Origin: Paenibacillus gorillae | GTDB taxonomy: Bacteria > Bacillota > Bacilli > Paenibacillales > Paenibacillaceae | Length of the DNA: 64,000 nt | Reading direction: 5' to 3' | NCBI RefSeq assembly: GCF_000513275.1 | Contig: NZ_CBVJ010000020.1 | Location: 1-64,000 of the forward strand | Shown here: positions 7,978-17,294 of the stretch, one piece after another | How the letters are laid out: the number at the start of each line of letters is the position of its first letter | Position numbering within the stretch: position 1 is the first letter of the stretch | The notes under the pieces: model-generated | What the model was told of the DNA's origin: nothing | Databases searched by the model: none | What the model saw: only the letters and a program-made list of their open reading frames with translations | Made by a program: the position numbers and the translations under genes

Positions 7978-8964
7978 TTGAGTTTACATCCTGTAGGCAT
8001 TATTGGATCGGGCAAATATGTTCCCGACCGGATTTTATCGAATCAAGAGCTGGAGCAAATGGTAGAAACGAATGATGAATGGATCGTAACCCGTACCGGC
8101 ATTCGCGAGCGTAGACTTGCGGCGCCGGAGCAGGCAACATCTGATCTGGCATATGAAGCGTCTAAGCAAGCAATTGAAGCAGCTGGAATTACGGCAGAGG
8201 ACATCGATCTCATCATTGTAGCTACAATCACTCCAGATATGTTTTTTCCTTCGACCGCTTGCCTGCTGCAAGATAAGCTGGGCTCAAAGCGCGCGGCAGC
8301 TTTTGACCTGTCGGCGGCTTGCTCCGGATTTATTTACGGCTTGGCTACTGCATCGAATATGATCGCAACAGGCATGTACAAACATGTACTGGTCGTAGGG
8401 GCAGAGACATTGTCGCGGATTACGGATTATACGGATCGAAACACCTGTATTCTGTTCGGCGATGGTGCTGGTGCGGTCGTACTAGGCCCTGTCGAGCAAG
8501 GACGGGGTTTCCAGTCCTTCGTGCTAGGCGCAGATGGAAGCGGCGGAGAGCTGCTCAAAGTAGACGGCGGCGGTTCCCGTACGCCAGCTACGGAAGAGAG
8601 CATTCAAGCAAGACAGCATTATATTCAAATGGCCGGCAACGATGTGTTCAAATTCGCCGTGCGCATTATGGGCGGAGCCGCTGAAGAAGCGCTGGAGAAA
8701 GCCGGTTTGACGAAGGAAGACATCGATCTGCTCGTACCGCATCAAGCGAATATCCGAATTATCCGGTCCGCTCTTACGCGGCTTGATTTGCCTGAAGAGA
8801 AAGCGATGATCAACCTCGACAAATACGGCAACGTTTCCGCTGCATCGATTCCGATTGCACTAGCGGAAGCTGTTGAAGAAGGACGAGTCAAACAAGGCGA
8901 TTGCCTGGTGCTTGTCGGCTTTGGCGGCGGTCTGACTTGGGGCGCATCGGTTCTGAAATGGTAA
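7978..8964 (+). CDS. fabH: Beta-ketoacyl-ACP synthase III
   Basis: The 328-aa enzyme condenses acetyl- or branched-chain acyl-CoA with malonyl-ACP to start each fatty acid chain. The catalytic triad is Cys115 (DLSAACSGF), His255 (PHQANIRI) and Asn285 (YGNVSAAS). The start is TTG 7978, giving LHPVGIIGSGKYVPDR at the N-terminus; the ribosome binding site is only AAGTGAG-like, so expression may rely on coupling to plsX. In spore-forming Firmicutes FabH usually sets the iso/anteiso primer preference. Confidence 0.96.
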   Translation: MSLHPVGIIGSGKYVPDRILSNQELEQMVETNDEWIVTRTGIRERRLAAPEQATSDLAYEASKQAIEAAGITAEDIDLIIVATITPDMFFPSTACLLQDKLGSKRAAAFDLSAACSGFIYGLATASNMIATGMYKHVLVVGAETLSRITDYTDRNTCILFGDGAGAVVLGPVEQGRGFQSFVLGADGSGGELLKVDGGGSRTPATEESIQARQHYIQMAGNDVFKFAVRIMGGAAEEALEKAGLTKEDIDLLVPHQANIRIIRSALTRLDLPEEKAMINLDKYGNVSAASIPIALAEAVEEGRVKQGDCLVLVGFGGGLTWGASVLKW

Positions 8965-8980
8965 CGGAGGGAACTTATTT

Positions 8981-9907
8981 ATGAGTAAAATAGCATTTGT
9001 ATTTCCCGGTCAAGGCGCGCAAGCGGTAGGTATGGGGAAAGACGTGTACGATTCCGTAACTGCGTCGCGCGCGATTTTTGAGCAAGCAGACGAAGCGCTT
9101 GGTTTTTCGGTTAGCGATATTACTTTTAACGGGCCGGACGAGCTGTTGAAGCAGACTGCAAATACGCAGCCGGCTTTGCTGACGGTTAGCGTTGCTTTGT
9201 TTGAAGCGCTCGAAGGACACGGCTTGAAGCCCGATTATGTCGCGGGTCATAGCTTAGGCGAATACAGCGCGTTAGTCGCGGCAGGCGTTTTGTCGTTTGC
9301 TGATGCCGTGCGTACGGTAAGAGCACGCGGTGAATTTATGGAGCAAGCAGTTCCTAGCGGTCAAGGCGCAATGGCGGCTGTATTAGGCGCGGAGCGCGAG
9401 GCTTTAGCTGCGCTATGCGCGGCTGTTACAGCTGACGGGAATGCGGTTGAGCTGGCGAATGTGAACTGCCCGGGGCAAATCGTCGTTTCCGGAACATCTG
9501 CTGGCGTTCAAGCGGTCGTAGAACGCGGTAAAGAAGAAGCAGGCGCGAAGCGGGTTATTCCGCTGGAAGTCAGCGGTCCGTTCCACTCATCCCTGATGAA
9601 GCCTGCGGCTGAGAAGCTTGGTGTTGTACTGGAAGGCGTAAGCATGGGGGATGCGGCTGTTCCGGTTATTGCCAATGTAACGGCTTCACAGGTGAAGGAA
9701 GCTTCCGATATCCGCCGTCTGCTCGTTGAACAGGTGTATTCGCCTGTACTTTGGGAAGACAGTATTCGTTATCTGATCGAGCAAGGTGTTGATCATTTTG
9801 TTGAGATTGGCTCTGGCACTGTGCTTGCGGGCCTGATCAAAAAAATCGATAAAAACGTTCGTGTCACTTCGATTAACAGTGCAGCGGCGATCGAAGCGTT
9901 GAATTAA
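8981..9907 (+). CDS. fabD: Malonyl-CoA:ACP transacylase
   Basis: The 308-aa enzyme moves malonyl from CoA to ACP. It starts with FVFPGQGAQ; the catalytic Ser91 lies in GHSLGE and the catalytic His202 in SGPFHSSLM. GGAGGG precedes ATG 8981 and the gap to fabH is 16 bases, so it is in the same operon. Confidence 0.97.
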   Translation: MSKIAFVFPGQGAQAVGMGKDVYDSVTASRAIFEQADEALGFSVSDITFNGPDELLKQTANTQPALLTVSVALFEALEGHGLKPDYVAGHSLGEYSALVAAGVLSFADAVRTVRARGEFMEQAVPSGQGAMAAVLGAEREALAALCAAVTADGNAVELANVNCPGQIVVSGTSAGVQAVVERGKEEAGAKRVIPLEVSGPFHSSLMKPAAEKLGVVLEGVSMGDAAVPVIANVTASQVKEASDIRRLLVEQVYSPVLWEDSIRYLIEQGVDHFVEIGSGTVLAGLIKKIDKNVRVTSINSAAAIEALN

Positions 9908-9935
9908 TGCTATATTTTGCTGAGGAGGGTATGCG

Positions 9936-10685
9936 ATGTTTGCCAGTTTGGAAGGCAAGAAAGCGCTCGTTACGGGCGCATCGCGCGGCATAGGCCGGGC
10001 GATCGCTATTGCGCTGGCAGAAGCCGGTGCAGATGTTGCGATCAACTATTCGGGCAGCGAAACGGCTGCGGCGGAGACGGCGCAGGCGGTAGAAGCGCTT
10101 GGACGACGTGCCATTACGCTCAAAGCCAATGTCGGGAAAGCGGATGAATTCGATGCGATGGTGAAAGAAGTCGTCGATCAATTCGGAGCGCTTGATATTT
10201 TGGTGAATAACGCGGGCATTACAAGAGATAATTTAATTATGCGTATGAAGGAAGAAGAATTTGATCAAGTTATTGAGACGAACTTGAAGGGCGTCTTCAA
10301 CGGGATCAAATCCGTAACGCGGACGATGATGAAGCAGCGCTCAGGCCGCATTATTAACATTTCTTCGGTTGTTGGCGTGCTCGGAAATCCGGGGCAGGCC
10401 AACTATGTGGCCGCGAAAGCGGGTGTCATCGGACTTACCAAAGCAAGCGCGCGTGAATTGTCTTCTCGCGGCATTACAGTCAACTGCGTCGCTCCGGGCT
10501 TTATTCAGACGGATATGACGGACAAGCTGCCCGAGGAGACTCGCGATGCGCTTGCCAAGGACATTCCGCTTGCCCGTCTCGGAAACCCTGAGGATATCGC
10601 CCATGCGGTGAGATTCCTCGCTTCCGATGCTGCTTCTTATATGACAGGCCAGACCGTCCATGTGGACGGCGGCATGTACATGTAA
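9936..10685 (+). CDS. fabG: 3-oxoacyl-ACP reductase
   Basis: The 249-aa short-chain dehydrogenase reduces 3-oxoacyl-ACP with NADPH. The Rossmann motif TGASRGIG is at 13-20, the NNAG motif at 91-94, and the Ser144, Tyr157, Lys161 triad ([16 protein letters not shown]) is complete. It ends in the usual GGMYM. GAGGAGGG precedes ATG 9936. A stem-loop lies in the 116-base gap before acpP. Confidence 0.97.
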   Translation: MFASLEGKKALVTGASRGIGRAIAIALAEAGADVAINYSGSETAAAETAQAVEALGRRAITLKANVGKADEFDAMVKEVVDQFGALDILVNNAGITRDNLIMRMKEEEFDQVIETNLKGVFNGIKSVTRTMMKQRSGRIINISSVVGVLGNPGQANYVAAKAGVIGLTKASARELSSRGITVNCVAPGFIQTDMTDKLPEETRDALAKDIPLARLGNPEDIAHAVRFLASDAASYMTGQTVHVDGGMYM

Positions 10686-10697
10686 GGATGCGTAAAA

Positions 10698-10724
10698 GCC
10701 GCGCCAGCCCTTGGCCGACGCGGC
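10698..10724 (+). other. Stem-loop between fabG and acpP
   Basis: GCCGCG (10698-10703) and CGCGGC (10719-10724) form a perfect six-base GC stem around a 15-base loop, with no T-tract behind it. It may protect the 3' end of the upstream message or be a processing boundary that lets acpP mRNA accumulate separately. Inference only. Confidence 0.35.
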
Positions 10725-10750
10725 CCGGGCAGGAATTAAAACGGTTACGT

Positions 10751-10780
10751 ATGGCATTTTATCTTTAATTCTCGTATAAT
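10751..10780 (+). promoter_or_regulatory. Possible internal promoter of acpP
   Basis: A perfect -10 TATAAT (10775-10780) lies 18 bp downstream of ATGGCA (10751-10756, four of six matches to TTGACA) and 22 bases before the acpP start. ACP is needed in far larger amounts than the other Fab proteins, so an internal promoter would make sense. Confidence 0.5.
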
Positions 10781-10801
10781 ACCAAAGAGGAGGTGAACCG
10801 G

Positions 10802-11035
10802 ATGTCCGAAGTAGTAGAACGTGTAAAACGTATCGTCGTCGACCGACTTGGCGTAGACGAAGCGGAAGTCACGCTGGAAGCTTCCTTTAAAGATGACCTC
10901 GGCGCTGACTCTCTTGATGTCGTTGAATTGGTCATGGAGCTGGAAGACGAGTTTGATATGGAGATCTCTGATGAAGATGCAGAGAAAATCACCACAGTGG
11001 GAGAAGTAGTTAATTACATACAATCTCTTAACTAA
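10802..11035 (+). CDS. acpP: Acyl carrier protein
   Basis: The 77-aa very acidic protein carries growing acyl chains on a 4'-phosphopantetheine arm attached to Ser37 in [12 protein letters not shown]. The start ATG 10802 follows AGGAGGTG, the strongest ribosome binding site of the operon. It has its own possible promoter and hairpins on both sides, consistent with independent high expression. Confidence 0.98.
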   Translation: MSEVVERVKRIVVDRLGVDEAEVTLEASFKDDLGADSLDVVELVMELEDEFDMEISDEDAEKITTVGEVVNYIQSLN

Positions 11036-11045
11036 GGAAGCCAGG

Positions 11046-11067
11046 GTCCCGTTGTAACAGACGGGAC
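11046..11067 (+). terminator. Hairpin after acpP, partial terminator or attenuator
   Basis: GTCCCGT (11046-11052) pairs perfectly with ACGGGAC (11061-11067) around an eight-base loop. The tail TTCTCTCC is T-rich but not a clean T-tract. It could reduce read-through into fabF relative to acpP. The 161-base acpP-fabF gap also holds a second small stem (11150-11155 with 11164-11169) and an AT-rich TATATATAA stretch. Confidence 0.45.
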
Positions 11068-11196
11068 TTCTCTCCATATGAAGCAGGGTTGCGATAGCAT
11101 CCAACATGAAGGCATGAATGAGCTGGCAAGCTTTTTATATATAAATCAAGATGCGTTAAGAAGCGCATCCAAATAGCTGTTCTTGAGGTGAATCGA

Positions 11197-12438
11197 ATGA
11201 AACAGAGAGTTGTCGTAACTGGCATGGGGGTCATGACCTCACTCGGATCGGAATTGGATCAGTTCTGGGGCAATCTGCTGGAGGGCAAATCGGGCGTTTC
11301 TCATATCGAGGCGTTTGATGTGTCTGAATATCCAACACAAATTGCTGCAGAAATTAAAAACTTCAATCCTGAAGAATTTAATTTAGATAAAAAAGAAGCC
11401 CGCCGCATGGATCGTTTCGTACAGTTTGCATCCGTTGCAAGCTTATCTGCGGTGAAGGATTCCGGAATCGTAGTCGGGGAGAATGTCGATGCAGAACGCA
11501 TTGGTGTTATGATCGGCTCCGGTATCGGCGGACTTGGCACTTGGGAAGACCAGCACAACATTTTGCTTGAAAAGGGACCAAAACGTGTAAGTCCGTTTTT
11601 TATCCCGATGATGATCGCAAATATGGGTTCTGGGCAAGTATCGATTCTGACTGGTGCGAAAGGCCCGAACAGCACGGCGGTTACTGCTTGTGCAACGGGT
11701 ACGCATTCTATCGGCGATTCGTTCAAGCTAATTCAGCGCGGTGAAGCCGATGTCATGATCTGCGGAGGCGCGGAGGCGACGATTCGTCCAACCGGTCTTG
11801 CAGGATTCTGTTCTATGCGTGCAATGTCGGTGCGCAATGATGAGCCGGCAAAAGCAAGCCGTCCTTTCGATACGGACCGCGACGGTTTCGTAATGGGTGA
11901 AGGTGCTGGCGTTCTCATTCTTGAATCGCTAGAGCATGCTCAGCAACGCGGTGCACGGATCTACGCTGAAGTCATCGGCTACGGCATGAGCGGTGACGCT
12001 CATCATATGACTGAGCCTGATCCTGACGGCGCTGCCCGCTGCATGACAAGAGCGCTTAAGGATGCTGGAATTGAGCCAAGCGACATCGATTACATCAATG
12101 CGCATGGTACGTCCACACCTGTAGGCGACCGTTCGGAGACGAAAGCGATTAAGAAGGCGCTGGGAGACCACGCTTATAAAGTCGCTGTCAGCTCGACCAA
12201 ATCGATGACGGGCCATTTGCTCGGTGCCGCTGGCGGTGTTGAAGCCGTTATTCTTGGCCTGACGCTGCAAAACGGCGTTATTGCTCCGACCATCAACCTG
12301 GAAAACCAGGATCCGGAGTGCGATCTGGATTATGTACCGAATAAGCCGCGTAAAGCGGATGTTCGTACGGCGCTGTCCAACTCTTTCGGATTTGGCGGCC
12401 ACAATGCAACGATCGTGTTGAAAGTTTATGAAGCGTGA
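11197..12438 (+). CDS. fabF: Beta-ketoacyl-ACP synthase II
   Basis: The 413-aa condensing enzyme elongates acyl-ACP with malonyl-ACP. Catalytic Cys165 lies in TACATGTHSIGD, His303 in NAHGTSTPVGD and His340 in SMTGHLLGAAGG; the C-terminal NSFGFGGHN loop is present. Start ATG 11197 follows GAGGTGAATCGA, nearly the same leader as acpP. rnc begins 11 bases before its stop in another frame. Confidence 0.97.
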   Translation: MKQRVVVTGMGVMTSLGSELDQFWGNLLEGKSGVSHIEAFDVSEYPTQIAAEIKNFNPEEFNLDKKEARRMDRFVQFASVASLSAVKDSGIVVGENVDAERIGVMIGSGIGGLGTWEDQHNILLEKGPKRVSPFFIPMMIANMGSGQVSILTGAKGPNSTAVTACATGTHSIGDSFKLIQRGEADVMICGGAEATIRPTGLAGFCSMRAMSVRNDEPAKASRPFDTDRDGFVMGEGAGVLILESLEHAQQRGARIYAEVIGYGMSGDAHHMTEPDPDGAARCMTRALKDAGIEPSDIDYINAHGTSTPVGDRSETKAIKKALGDHAYKVAVSSTKSMTGHLLGAAGGVEAVILGLTLQNGVIAPTINLENQDPECDLDYVPNKPRKADVRTALSNSFGFGGHNATIVLKVYEA

Positions 12439-13126
12439 TACATTCCATGAGCTCCAGTTCAGGCTGGAGCTCAAGTTTAAACAGCTGAAGCTGCTGAAGC
12501 AGGCGTTTACGCATACGTCTTACGTGAACGAGCACAAGCACAGTTCCATCGAGCACAACGAACGCCTTGAATTTCTCGGCGACGCTGTGCTCCAATTGCT
12601 TGTGTCAGAATATTTATTCTCTGCCTACCCGCAGCGGCCGGAAGGCGAGCTGACACGGATGCGTGCATCCGTTGTCTGTGAGCCATCGCTCGCGCAATTT
12701 GCGGAACGCCTTGATCTTGGCGCGCATGTTATGCTCGGACGAGGAGAGGAACAGCTTGGCGGACGACAGCGTCCTGCACTGCTGGCGGACTTGTTCGAAG
12801 CCTTTGTCGGCGCGATTTACTTGGATGCTGGGATCGATCGGACGCGGGTATTTTTGCAAGCTCACATGTTCCCTTTCATCGAGTCCAATGACTATGGTCT
12901 GCTTGTGAAGGATTTCAAGTCCAAGCTGCAGGAGCGTGCGCAGCATAACGGTCTTGGTCCGGTGGAATACCGGATTACCGAAGAGCGCGGGCCCGCGCAT
13001 GATCGTGAGTTTGTCGTCGAGGTTTTTCTCGGAGAGACACCTTACGGCAGCGGAGCAGGGCGAACCAAGAAAGAAGCGGAGCAGCGCGCCGCGTCGCAAG
13101 CGTGGCAATCGTTGTCGGTTGAATAG
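12428..13126 (+). CDS. rnc: Ribonuclease III
   Basis: The 232-aa endonuclease cleaves double-stranded RNA (rRNA precursors, structured mRNAs, SRP RNA). The catalytic signature NERLEFLGD is at 44-52, the second acidic cluster is ADLFEAFVGAIYLD, and a double-stranded RNA-binding domain occupies about 160-230. The start overlaps the end of fabF by 11 bases with a poor binding site, indicating translational coupling. It is the last gene of the lipid operon, as in Bacillus where rnc precedes smc. Confidence 0.96.
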   Translation: MKRDTFHELQFRLELKFKQLKLLKQAFTHTSYVNEHKHSSIEHNERLEFLGDAVLQLLVSEYLFSAYPQRPEGELTRMRASVVCEPSLAQFAERLDLGAHVMLGRGEEQLGGRQRPALLADLFEAFVGAIYLDAGIDRTRVFLQAHMFPFIESNDYGLLVKDFKSKLQERAQHNGLGPVEYRITEERGPAHDREFVVEVFLGETPYGSGAGRTKKEAEQRAASQAWQSLSVE

Positions 13127-13131
13127 AAGAT

Positions 13132-13192
13132 GGGTTTGTTTCGAATGCGCGTCCAGTAAGGCGGCGCTTGCGAAACAAACCCGTTTTTATTT
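13132..13192 (+). terminator. Strong terminator after rnc
   Basis: Twelve perfectly paired bases (13132-13143 with 13171-13182), plus an inner GCGC pair, are followed by GTTTTTATTT. It closes the fapR-rnc operon. Confidence 0.88.
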
Positions 13193-13521
13193 GGGCAAGG
13201 AATTTGGCGGAGGGAGTATATGGAGTCAAACCTTGGCGTAAATGAAGCTCCGCTGTTCTGAACTTTTCTTGCGCTATAGCTTGAAAACCTCCAATTGGAA
13301 TTGTTAATAAGGAAGTTTCATGCTTAATAGCGAGAAAGTATGCTGTAGGCGGAGAGCAACTCTTATATATAAGACTTGCTAGATGAAGGTGCATGAAGAT
13401 GTATTGTTTACCGTGCGCTTTATAAAGAATCAGTTTTGTCCAGGCGTGGACAAGGGCAGGCGGCAAACACGGCCGATATCGGCTAAAAGCGCGGTGAGCC
13501 GAGCGTGGCAAGGTAAAATGG
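13193..13521. other. Gene-free gap upstream of the smc promoter
   Basis: I see no convincing gene here. A 60-codon frame at 13383-13565 lacks a ribosome binding site. A perfect 12-bp palindrome GCCGATATCGGC lies at 13472-13483, and several TATATA-like stretches occur. Together with 13522-13575 it separates the lipid operon terminator from smc. Confidence 0.5.
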
Positions 13522-13551
13522 TTAACGGGTACCTGCAAGTTGTGTTACAAT
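13522..13551 (+). promoter_or_regulatory. Probable smc promoter
   Basis: -35 TTAACG (13522-13527) and -10 TACAAT (13546-13551) are 18 bp apart, with TG one base before the -10 (extended -10). It lies 25 bases before the smc start, after the upstream operon has been terminated. Confidence 0.6.
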
Positions 13552-13575
13552 ATACGTTGAGGTGAAAGCCAAGTT

Positions 13576-16500
13576 ATGTTCCTGAAACGGATCGAATTAG
13601 CGGGATTTAAATCATTTGCCGACAAAACGGAGATGGAGTTCGTTACCGGCATTACCGCGGTTGTCGGGCCTAACGGCAGCGGCAAAAGCAATATTTCGGA
13701 CGGCATCCGTTGGGTGCTCGGCGAGCAAAGTGCAAAGAGCTTGCGCGGCGGCAAGATGGAAGACATTATTTTTGCCGGCAGCGATGCACGCAAGGCGGTC
13801 AACTATGGCGAGGTGTCATTAACGCTCGACAATGGTGATGGCGCGCTGCCGCTGGAGTACAACGAGGTGACGGTTACGCGCCGGGTTCACCGGAGCGGCG
13901 ACAGCGAGTATATGATTAACAAGCAGCCTTGCAGGCTGAAGGATATTACGGAGCTCTTCATGGATACGGGCATCGGCAAGGAAGCGTATTCGATCATCGG
14001 CCAGGGCCGGATTGAGGAAATTTTAAGTACGCGTTCCGAGGATCGCCGCGGCATATTTGAAGAGGCGTCCGGCATTGTGAAATACAAGTCGCGTAAGCGC
14101 GAGGCGCAGAAAAAGCTGGAGGAAACGGAAGGCAATCTGCTTCGTATTCACGATCTGGTAACAGAGCTGGAGGATCAGGTTCTGCCGCTGCGTGAGCAGT
14201 CGGAGAAGGCGATTCATTACAAGCAGCTCAAGGAACAGCTGAAGACGCAAGAGATATCGATGTACGTACATAATATCGAGACTGTGCATAGCTCCTGGGC
14301 AGAAGCCAACGAAAAGCTCGATCGGCTGAAGCGGGAGCAGTTAGAGCTGTCTACCGTCGTAAGCAAGCATGACGCACATCTGGAAAAGGACCGGCATGCT
14401 TTGCGCGAGCTGGAGGAAGCACTGGACGCTTTGCATGAATCGATGCTCCAGTACAGCGAGGAGTACGAGAAATGCGAAGGCTACGGCGAGGTGCTCAAGG
14501 AACGCAAACGCAACCTGGAGCAAAATAAACGCCAGCTGGAAGAAACGACTGCTGCGCAGGACGAACGCATCGCTTCCCTAACGAAAGAAGAAGCGGAGTT
14601 CCGAAGCAAAGCAGCCGTGTTGGAGCTTCAACTAGCAGAACTGAAGACAAAGCTGGCTGAAGAAGAAGTTCATTTGATCGGGGTCGCCGGCAGTGCTGTG
14701 GCGGACGCCGAGGAACTGCTAAAGGGCGAGCTGCTGGACGTGCTGAGTACAATGGCGCAATTGCGGAACGAGATCCGTTATTCGGCGCAGCAGCAGGAAG
14801 CTGTTCAACGCCGGATGGAGAGACTGTCGGACGACGAAGCCAAGTGGAATGAGCAGCATCAGAAGCTTACATCTAGACGGCTGGAACTGGAAAAGCAGCT
14901 CGAAGCTACGCTGAAAGCCATTAATACAAACCGTAACAAATATATTGACGAGGCGGAAAAGTCCAAAGAAACCGGACAATACGTCGAGGATGCGACGGCT
15001 GCCATTCGCAAATGGGAGCAAAAGCTGGAATCGCAAATTTCCCGCCGCGATACGATGAAGGAAATGCAGGACGCGCTGGACGGTTTTATGCAAGGTGTCA
15101 GGGAAATTCTGAAAGCTTCACGCCGTTCATCAGGCGGTATTGCTGGCGTACATGGCGCGGTAGCCGAGCTTATTCGGGTGCCGGAGCGTCTGGAGACGGC
15201 AGTTGAGACTGCGCTTGGCGGAGCGATGCAGCATATCGTGATGGAAGACGAGAAGTCAGCGCGCATTGCGATCAGCTTCCTGAAGCAGCGTCAGTTGGGA
15301 CGAGCTACGTTCCTGCCGCTTGATGTCATCCGCGGAAGACATATTTCGGAGCATGATAAGCGGCTGGCTGAAGATGTAGAGGGCTTCGTTGGGGTAGCAG
15401 CCGATTTGGTTGGGAGCGATTCTAAGTACGAGGCAATCGTCAAAAGCTTGCTGGGTAACGTGCTGCTTGCTGAAACGCTGGAACAGGCCAACCGGATCGC
15501 GTCGAAATGCCAGTACCGCTATCGCGTTGTGACGCTGGAAGGTGATGTCGTTAATGCGGGCGGTTCAATGACCGGCGGCAGCTTGCAGAAAAAAGGAGCA
15601 AGCCTGCTTGGCAGGGGCCGTCAAATCGAAGCGCTGGATAAGGAAATCAAAGAAGCGCAATCGACCATTACACAGCTGCGGGACAAGCTGAGCGACCTGC
15701 GCAAGGAGCAATCCATATTGAATCATAAAATGGAGGAGCTGCGTGCAGGGTCTGAACAGAGCCGGATTGAAGAGCAGCAGGTAAGAGCCGAGCTGCAGCA
15801 GTTGAATAACGAAGCGAAGCATCTTGGCGAGCAGGAGCAGCTGTTCTCTGCCGACCGCAACAGCCACTTGGCAGAGCGGAAGTCGATGGAGCAAGCTGCT
15901 GCCGAGGCGGAGACGCGGCTGGAGCAGCTGCAAGCAGACGAAGTTAGGCTGCAGGAAGCAATCCGGTTGGCGGAAGACCGCCGTAAAGCGAGCGAGACCG
16001 CCAAGGAAGAGCTTCAAGGGCAGCTGACGGACTTGAAAATCGCCGTTGCCAAGACGGATTCGGAGAAGCTCAGCTTCGAAGATCAAGCGACCCGGGTACG
16101 CAGCGATATTCAGCGGGCTAAGCAGGAGCTGAGCGGTTACCGTTCGCTGCTGTCACAGCAGGAAGAGGAGCTGGCTCGCCATGGGCAGGAGACGGTCGAA
16201 CAAATCGAGCAGCTGAATCATTTGCGATTGAAGAAGCAGGAATGCGCTGAGCAGACGGATCTCAAACGTTCAGCCCGCTCCGAGCGTACGCGTGAATTGG
16301 AGCAAGGCGAAAGCGAGACGAAGGAGCAGCGGGCGCAGCTTCGCAACGTCGATGAACAGCTTCGTCAGACGGAAATTGCAGCCAACCGGCTTGATGTGGA
16401 GCTCGATAATTTACTGCGCAAGCTAAGCGAGGAGTACGAGCTGAGCTTTGAGCTGGCGAAGGAGCGTTATCCGGTTCCGGAAGATGTGATAGGCACGCAA

Positions 16501-17163
16501 AATGCGGTTCGTGAATTGAAACGTCAAATTACAGCGCTTGGCGATGTGAATTTGGGTGCAATTGACGAATACGAGCGGGTGAAGGAACGATATGAATTCC
16601 TTACCGAGCAAAAGAATGATCTGGTGGAAGCGAAGACGACACTGTATCAGGTCATTCGCGAGATGGATGAAGAGATGTCGAAGCGGTTCAGAACGACCTT
16701 TGAGGCGATACGCGGCCATTTCGTCGTCGTCTTCTCGAAGCTGTTCGGAGGCGGAAGAGCGGATCTCGTTCTTGTGGAGCCGGATCGTGTTCTGGATACA
16801 GGGATAGATATCGTAGCCCAGCCGCCAGGCAAGAAGCTGCAAAACCTGCAGCTGTTGTCCGGCGGTGAACGGGCGCTTACAGCGATCGCGCTGCTGTTTG
16901 CGATTCTGCAAGTTAAACCCGTTCCGTTCTGTGTTCTCGATGAGGTCGAGGCGGCGCTTGACGAAGCGAACGTTGCTCGTTTTGCCCAATATTTACGAGA
17001 GTTTTCCGGACTTACGCAGTTTATTGTCGTTACCCACCGTAAAGGAACGATGGAGGAAGCCGACGTGTTATACGGCGTAACGATGGAAGAAGGCGGCGTA
17101 TCGAAGCTCGTATCCGTCCGGCTGGAGGAGCAGGTCGATGAAGAAGAGCCTGCAACTGCTTAG
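13576..17163 (+). CDS. smc: Chromosome segregation ATPase SMC
   Basis: The 1195-aa condensin subunit organises and segregates the chromosome as a dimer with ScpA and ScpB. The N-terminal half-ATPase has Walker A GPNGSGKSN (31-39). Two long coiled coils flank a hinge (about 510-650). The C-terminal half-ATPase carries the LSGGERALTA signature (about 1094-1103) and Walker B FCVLDEVEAALD. Length is normal. GAGGTGA lies about 12 bases before ATG 13576. ftsY follows 131 bases downstream, as in Bacillus. Confidence 0.98.
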   Translation: MFLKRIELAGFKSFADKTEMEFVTGITAVVGPNGSGKSNISDGIRWVLGEQSAKSLRGGKMEDIIFAGSDARKAVNYGEVSLTLDNGDGALPLEYNEVTVTRRVHRSGDSEYMINKQPCRLKDITELFMDTGIGKEAYSIIGQGRIEEILSTRSEDRRGIFEEASGIVKYKSRKREAQKKLEETEGNLLRIHDLVTELEDQVLPLREQSEKAIHYKQLKEQLKTQEISMYVHNIETVHSSWAEANEKLDRLKREQLELSTVVSKHDAHLEKDRHALRELEEALDALHESMLQYSEEYEKCEGYGEVLKERKRNLEQNKRQLEETTAAQDERIASLTKEEAEFRSKAAVLELQLAELKTKLAEEEVHLIGVAGSAVADAEELLKGELLDVLSTMAQLRNEIRYSAQQQEAVQRRMERLSDDEAKWNEQHQKLTSRRLELEKQLEATLKAINTNRNKYIDEAEKSKETGQYVEDATAAIRKWEQKLESQISRRDTMKEMQDALDGFMQGVREILKASRRSSGGIAGVHGAVAELIRVPERLETAVETALGGAMQHIVMEDEKSARIAISFLKQRQLGRATFLPLDVIRGRHISEHDKRLAEDVEGFVGVAADLVGSDSKYEAIVKSLLGNVLLAETLEQANRIASKCQYRYRVVTLEGDVVNAGGSMTGGSLQKKGASLLGRGRQIEALDKEIKEAQSTITQLRDKLSDLRKEQSILNHKMEELRAGSEQSRIEEQQVRAELQQLNNEAKHLGEQEQLFSADRNSHLAERKSMEQAAAEAETRLEQLQADEVRLQEAIRLAEDRRKASETAKEELQGQLTDLKIAVAKTDSEKLSFEDQATRVRSDIQRAKQELSGYRSLLSQQEEELARHGQETVEQIEQLNHLRLKKQECAEQTDLKRSARSERTRELEQGESETKEQRAQLRNVDEQLRQTEIAANRLDVELDNLLRKLSEEYELSFELAKERYPVPEDVIGTQNAVRELKRQITALGDVNLGAIDEYERVKERYEFLTEQKNDLVEAKTTLYQVIREMDEEMSKRFRTTFEAIRGHFVVVFSKLFGGGRADLVLVEPDRVLDTGIDIVAQPPGKKLQNLQLLSGGERALTAIALLFAILQVKPVPFCVLDEVEAALDEANVARFAQYLREFSGLTQFIVVTHRKGTMEEADVLYGVTMEEGGVSKLVSVRLEEQVDEEEPATA

Positions 17164-17232
17164 CCGTTCCGGTCAGTGTCAAGCTGAACGTGCAGATTCA
17201 AGCATGAACAGACAGATAGAAGATGGAAGTCA

Positions 17233-17256
17233 GCAAGAGAGCAAGAGAGCAAGAGA
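17233..17256 (+). repeat. Three tandem copies of GCAAGAGA
   Basis: Three perfect head-to-tail copies of an 8-bp unit (17233-17240, 17241-17248, 17249-17256) lie in the purine-rich gap between smc and ftsY, about 40 bases before the ftsY start. Such a tract can vary in copy number by replication slippage. Confidence 0.8.
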
Positions 17257-17294
17257 GAAGACGCCTAAGAGCAACCTGTAGGGAGGAAACATAC

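Noticed and set aside
13472-13483. SigD promoter upstream of smc (GCCGATAT match)
   Set aside because: No TAAA-like element lies 15 bases upstream on either strand; the match is part of a palindrome.
13383-13565. 60-aa ORF upstream of smc
   Set aside because: No ribosome binding site, overlaps the likely smc promoter, and the product looks like random sequence.
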